Shown here: in pieces, positions 59,335-64,000 of the stretch
Layout of the letters: every line of letters begins with the position of its first letter
How positions within the stretch are numbered: position 1 is the first letter of the stretch
Source: Dehalococcoidales bacterium
GTDB taxonomy: Bacteria > Chloroflexota > Dehalococcoidia > Dehalococcoidales > UBA2162
Length of the DNA: 64,000 bases
Assembly (NCBI GenBank): GCA_016932435.1
Contig: JAFGCW010000066.1
Span: forward strand, 62,001 to 126,000
Direction of reading: 5' to 3'
Position numbers and translations under genes: made by a program
Notes under the pieces: model-generated
Seen by the model: only the letters and a program-made list of their open reading frames with translations
The model's database searches: none
What the model was told of the DNA's origin: nothing

Positions 59335-60330
59335 TCAGGATATTTCGTAATAATCAATACCGTCTTCTGTAAAATTCTTGACTTCACCGTCCACCAGCAT
59401 AGCCTTCAGGTGGGCGAGGGTTTCAAGCATTGCCATCCGCTTGTGCATCGGCGGAAGATCTTCATATTTTATTCCGCCGGATTCAGGGATCCAGGTGATG
59501 GCTGATGATATCTGATACGCTGTCTTCGGACCTTCTGTTATAGAATCCATTATTTCCAGGTTTCTCTGGCGGTGATGGTGGGTTATTTCCGCTATTCTTT
59601 TATGCAGGTCGTAATAGATGCTCTCGTGTGCCGGTAGTACTATTTCAACATCAAGTTCATCCAGTGTTTTCAATGAGTCCATAAATTCACCTAAAGGATT
59701 ATCCCCGGCGTAAGGCAGTAAGCTGATATTCGGTGTTATTACCGGCAGCACATGGTCGCCCCCGAACAGGATCTTGCTGGTAGATTCGTAAAGGCATATG
59801 TGCCCCGGAGCGTGACCGGGAGTCCAGATAACCTGCAGGTTGTAGTCGCCTGCAGTTAAAATTTCACCTCCTTCTACAGTACTGTCCGGTATTACGGGTG
59901 TCTGTAAACGCTGAGTGTCGCGTTCAGGAAGGCCAGGCATGGGTAACTCGTTTTGAGGAGCGCCGTTTCTTGTCCATGATTCTTCTATATCACTCATCGT
60001 TGCGTAAACGGTGGTATACCTGTTTAAAAGTACCTCTTTTTCACGGCGATGAATTATGATCTCTGCGTCCGTGTAATTTTTCAAGGTATGCACCAGTCCG
60101 TAATGGTCGCCGTGGACATGAGTGACAACAATTCTCGTTATCTGGTCCAGGTCGGTCCCGATTTCAGAAAGTTGATCTTTCATTGCCTGCAGAGCGTCCT
60201 CGCTGTCCCAGCCGGCGTCGATCAGGAGATATCCGTCATTATCCCGGATCAGGTATGTATTGGTATGTCCAAGAGGATTGTTGTGAATAGGTATCTGTAG
60301 CTGGTAAATATCCTGTTTAATTTCAATCAT
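59335..60330 (-). CDS. Metallo-beta-lactamase-fold hydrolase
   Basis: The 331-residue protein has the dinuclear-metal motif THVHGDHYG (residues about 69-77). Further metal ligands are HAPGHICLY and the aspartate in FGGDHVLP, and a C-terminal histidine occurs in LPAHESIYY. A C-terminal winged-helix-like extension (HKRMAMLETLAHLKAMLVDG) resembles LACTB2-like proteins. Likely a thioester or phosphodiester hydrolase; substrate unknown. It sits between enolase and GAPDH genes. Confidence 0.85.
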   Translation of the reverse strand: MIEIKQDIYQLQIPIHNNPLGHTNTYLIRDNDGYLLIDAGWDSEDALQAMKDQLSEIGTDLDQITRIVVTHVHGDHYGLVHTLKNYTDAEIIIHRREKEVLLNRYTTVYATMSDIEESWTRNGAPQNELPMPGLPERDTQRLQTPVIPDSTVEGGEILTAGDYNLQVIWTPGHAPGHICLYESTSKILFGGDHVLPVITPNISLLPYAGDNPLGEFMDSLKTLDELDVEIVLPAHESIYYDLHKRIAEITHHHRQRNLEIMDSITEGPKTAYQISSAITWIPESGGIKYEDLPPMHKRMAMLETLAHLKAMLVDGEVKNFTEDGIDYYEIS

Positions 60331-60364
60331 TCTAGCTTTTCATCATTCCAATCTCACTTTATTA

Positions 60365-62151
<1,787 letters not shown>

Positions 62152-62247
62152 TATACCACAAATGTAATCAAACTTAACGAAAATTTTGGTAATTATTACA
62201 GGTAGTCGGATACCTCAGTTTTAGACAGGTACAATAGTTACGATGTT

Positions 62248-62955
62248 CTAAATGAGTGAGTTAATTATCTCAATGAAATCATTCCAGTGGTTTATCTCCA
62301 GGCAGTCATATTGCGGATCCGGCTTACCATCCCGGGGATTGTACCAGACCGGATGCATCCCAGCGGTGATCGCTCCTTTAACGTCAAACTGAAGTTTATC
62401 TCCGACGAACCAGATGTCCTGAGGTTCAATCTCCATTTTCCTGGCAGCTATATTGAAAAACCGTGGATGCGGTTTCCTGATCGAGTAATCGGCGCTGGAC
62501 ATCACGAAAGAGAACCTGTGCAATAGATTATGCTTGGCAAGCTCTTCCTCCAGTAATACTCCAGGGAAAGAGCCATTACTTAAAATGCCTGTACGTATCT
62601 TATATTTTTGCATGATATCCAGGACATCATTAATACCCTCTTCGGGCGTAAATGTATAAGCAGTATTCCAGCAGATTCTGGCAGCTTCATCATAGGAGAT
62701 CGATAAGGACAGTCCTGCGGTTTCGAACATGGCCCTGTAAAAATGAACGACATTCATCTCTATCATGGAGTCGATTTTTTGTCGTTCAAAGTCGTTATTT
62801 ATACTAAATGCAATTTCCTGGAGCGCTTCCGCGGTTATATCAACTTCGTTTTCAATATACTCAAGCAACTTTTTATTTGCTGCTATCCAGTCTATCGGGT
62901 CGAGTCGAAGTACGGTATCACCGAGGTCGAAAATGACACCGGCAGGTTTTTTCAT
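62248..62955 (-). CDS. HAD-superfamily hydrolase
   Basis: The protein of about 235 residues has HAD motif I as GVIFDLGDTVLRL (residues about 5-17), motif II in ILSNGSFPG, motif III lysine in SIRKPHPRFF and motif IV in WFVGDKLQFDVKGA, with a helical C1 cap. It is most like pyrimidine/phosphoglycolate-type phosphatases, and the substrate is unknown. The ATG at 62955 with AAGGAGA six bases upstream is preferred to a start 87 bases earlier. It is divergent from the phage-like genes. Confidence 0.87.
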   Translation of the reverse strand: MKKPAGVIFDLGDTVLRLDPIDWIAANKKLLEYIENEVDITAEALQEIAFSINNDFERQKIDSMIEMNVVHFYRAMFETAGLSLSISYDEAARICWNTAYTFTPEEGINDVLDIMQKYKIRTGILSNGSFPGVLLEEELAKHNLLHRFSFVMSSADYSIRKPHPRFFNIAARKMEIEPQDIWFVGDKLQFDVKGAITAGMHPVWYNPRDGKPDPQYDCLEINHWNDFIEIINSLI

Positions 62956-62995
62956 GATTTCTCCTTTTGCCTTTATTGTATACGACAACAACCGG

Positions 62996-63024
62996 TTGAC
63001 GGAATAGAACAAATGTGCTAATTT
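62996..63024 (+). promoter_or_regulatory. Promoter of the phage-like genes
   Basis: TTGACG (62996-63001) and TAATTT (63019-63024) with a 17-base spacer precede the helix-turn-helix gene by 44 bases. Confidence 0.5.
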
Positions 63025-63068
63025 ATGCTCATATATCAACATACACTGATTGACTTACGGAGTTTGAT

Positions 63069-63413
63069 ATGGGCGAAGATGCCGCGCGAAAAGAGACAGA
63101 TGAGTTACCTGAAAACCACCATACAACAGATGACCCGCTTCCTGAACACGTCGGTTACAAGGATGAAGGCTGCGACCTGGCAAATTCCTGCCTTAATTGC
63201 CCTTACGAAGAATGTATCTATGACAAACCCGGCGGAAAGCGTCGCTGGATGAAGAAAGAACGCTCTGCCGAGATGATAAGGCTTCATACAGAAGAAGGAA
63301 AAGCAGTAAGGGAACTTGCAGCTATATACGGTGTAAGCAAGCGTACCGTGCAGAGGGCTTTAAAATTCGCCCGGAGTGGAACTGATAAAAACAGGAGTAG
63401 TGCAGATGACTGA
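63069..63413 (+). CDS. Helix-turn-helix protein, terminase-small-like
   Basis: The 114-residue protein has an acidic N-terminus and a cysteine cluster (CDLANSCLNCPYEECIY) that could bind zinc. A C-terminal HTH follows (AVRELAAIYGVSKRTVQRAL, residues about 79-98). Its end overlaps the start of the portal gene by 8 bases. In phage packaging clusters a small HTH protein at this place is often the terminase small subunit, but a regulator is equally possible. CGGAG lies 6 bases before the ATG. Confidence 0.65.
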   Translation: MGEDAARKETDELPENHHTTDDPLPEHVGYKDEGCDLANSCLNCPYEECIYDKPGGKRRWMKKERSAEMIRLHTEEGKAVRELAAIYGVSKRTVQRALKFARSGTDKNRSSADD

Positions 63414-64000
63414 AGAATTTAACCCGGCTGAACTGAAAAGACGGGACTCCGAACGACTTAAAAGATACCGCGAACTGCTGGATTTTTATCATGGCCTGCA
63501 CTGGGAGGGCAGAGCTAGACGCGGCGATAAGCGCCTGACATTCAACTACGCCAAGGTTTTTATAGATAAGGTTGCTTCCTACCTGATGTCGGGAATTCAC
63601 TTTACCGTAGAACCGTCAGATGACAACGATAAATCCAGAAAGGAAGCATTAAAAACCGAAGCGGCCTTAAACCGGGTTTATGAGCAAAACGACCTTGAAC
63701 AGCTTGATTTCGAGACGGAAATCGACTGCGCTATCCTCGGTGATGCCTGCTACAAAGTTATCTGGGATCCCGGTAAAAAAGCGGTATCCGTTACAGCCCC
63801 TGATATACAGGGGATATATACCTGGTGGACAGGTGATGATACCTCACGAATCTGGAGAATCGCTTCCCGCTACAACCTGGCACGCGATGTAGTACACGAC
63901 CTGTATGGCGTGAAGGTTAAGGAAAAAACATCAGGAGTTGTCGAATTATGGACGGAGGGAGAATTCGAGTTGTGGATAGACGGAGTATTGACAGAGAAGA
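63406..64000 (+). CDS. Phage portal protein, truncated by window end
   Basis: The frame opens at an ATG at 63406 with AGGAG upstream and runs off the right edge after 198 codons. The sequence KRYRELLDFYHGLHWEGRAR, then TFNYAKVFIDKVASYLMSGI and EIDCAILGDACYKVIWDP, is typical of SPP1 gp6-type portal proteins, which form the dodecameric DNA entry channel of phage heads. It marks a prophage or gene-transfer-like element. No large terminase gene lies between it and the HTH gene. Confidence 0.8.
   Translation, partial: MTEEFNPAELKRRDSERLKRYRELLDFYHGLHWEGRARRGDKRLTFNYAKVFIDKVASYLMSGIHFTVEPSDDNDKSRKEALKTEAALNRVYEQNDLEQLDFETEIDCAILGDACYKVIWDPGKKAVSVTAPDIQGIYTWWTGDDTSRIWRIASRYNLARDVVHDLYGVKVKEKTSGVVELWTEGEFELWIDGVLTEK

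Overview
The window reads as a chromosomal segment of a strictly anaerobic bacterium. The gene content fits the Chloroflexota, most like an anaerobic Dehalococcoidia-type lineage, but no rRNA or other phylogenetic marker was compared, so this is inference. The reasons are corrinoid and tungsten/molybdenum cofactor metabolism, an aldehyde:ferredoxin oxidoreductase (AOR)-family enzyme, ferredoxin-like electron carriers, several radical SAM enzymes, and no respiratory oxidase or oxygen-defence gene. I saw no rRNA, tRNA, transposase or CRISPR array.

Layout. 0-7.2 kb: CoA diphosphatase, a radical SAM protein, and a cobalamin block (corrinoid adenosyltransferase, CbiB, threonine-phosphate decarboxylase, cobyric acid synthase). 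7.3-19.1 kb: a molybdenum/tungsten block with MoaB and MoeA on the + strand. On the - strand are two consecutive oxyanion ABC transporter operons, wtpBCA and tupABC-wtpC-like-moaA-moaC. Each is preceded by a near-identical Moco/Tuco-type riboswitch with an intrinsic terminator. 19.1-34.2 kb: mostly housekeeping and accessory genes, including a UPF0182 membrane protein, an XRE-BtrH-like fusion, a NuoEFG-like NADH-oxidising module, a divergent methyltransferase/MarR pair, a PflA-like radical SAM protein and GltX. 35.1-39.0 kb: a TPP-riboswitch-controlled operon (thiamine pyrophosphokinase, a thiamine-binding-type protein, and an ABC importer for a thiamine precursor).

42.9-54.2 kb is the metabolic centrepiece. 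It encodes the ring-cleavage branch of anaerobic benzoyl-CoA degradation: a dienoyl-CoA hydratase-like crotonase, 6-hydroxycyclohexenecarbonyl-CoA dehydrogenase and 6-oxocyclohexenecarbonyl-CoA hydrolase. With them are a TetR regulator and a bis-MGD oxidoreductase. Facing them is a seven-gene operon: zinc ribbon, AOR/BamB-like subunit, 4Fe-4S protein, two MoaD-like proteins, NrfD-like membrane protein, second 4Fe-4S protein. The tungstate uptake and cofactor genes at 7-19 kb would supply these enzymes, and the NuoEFG-like module could be their electron partner. Both links are inference.

54.4-58.2 kb: a 650-residue protein built from 25-residue coiled-coil repeats, a second helical protein, and a convergent CetZ-like tubulin-superfamily GTPase. 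This is the best candidate for an undescribed (cytoskeletal or scaffold) system. 58.2-63.0 kb: glyceraldehyde-3-phosphate dehydrogenase, an MBL hydrolase, enolase, a LOG-like protein and a HAD phosphatase. From 63.07 kb to the right edge, a helix-turn-helix protein overlaps a phage portal protein cut off by the window end, marking the start of a prophage-like element.

The most unusual single observation is at 50.86 kb. The NrfD-like gene has no ATG, GTG or TTG start where its conserved N-terminus begins, and its frame runs back to the stop codon of the preceding MoaD-like gene.
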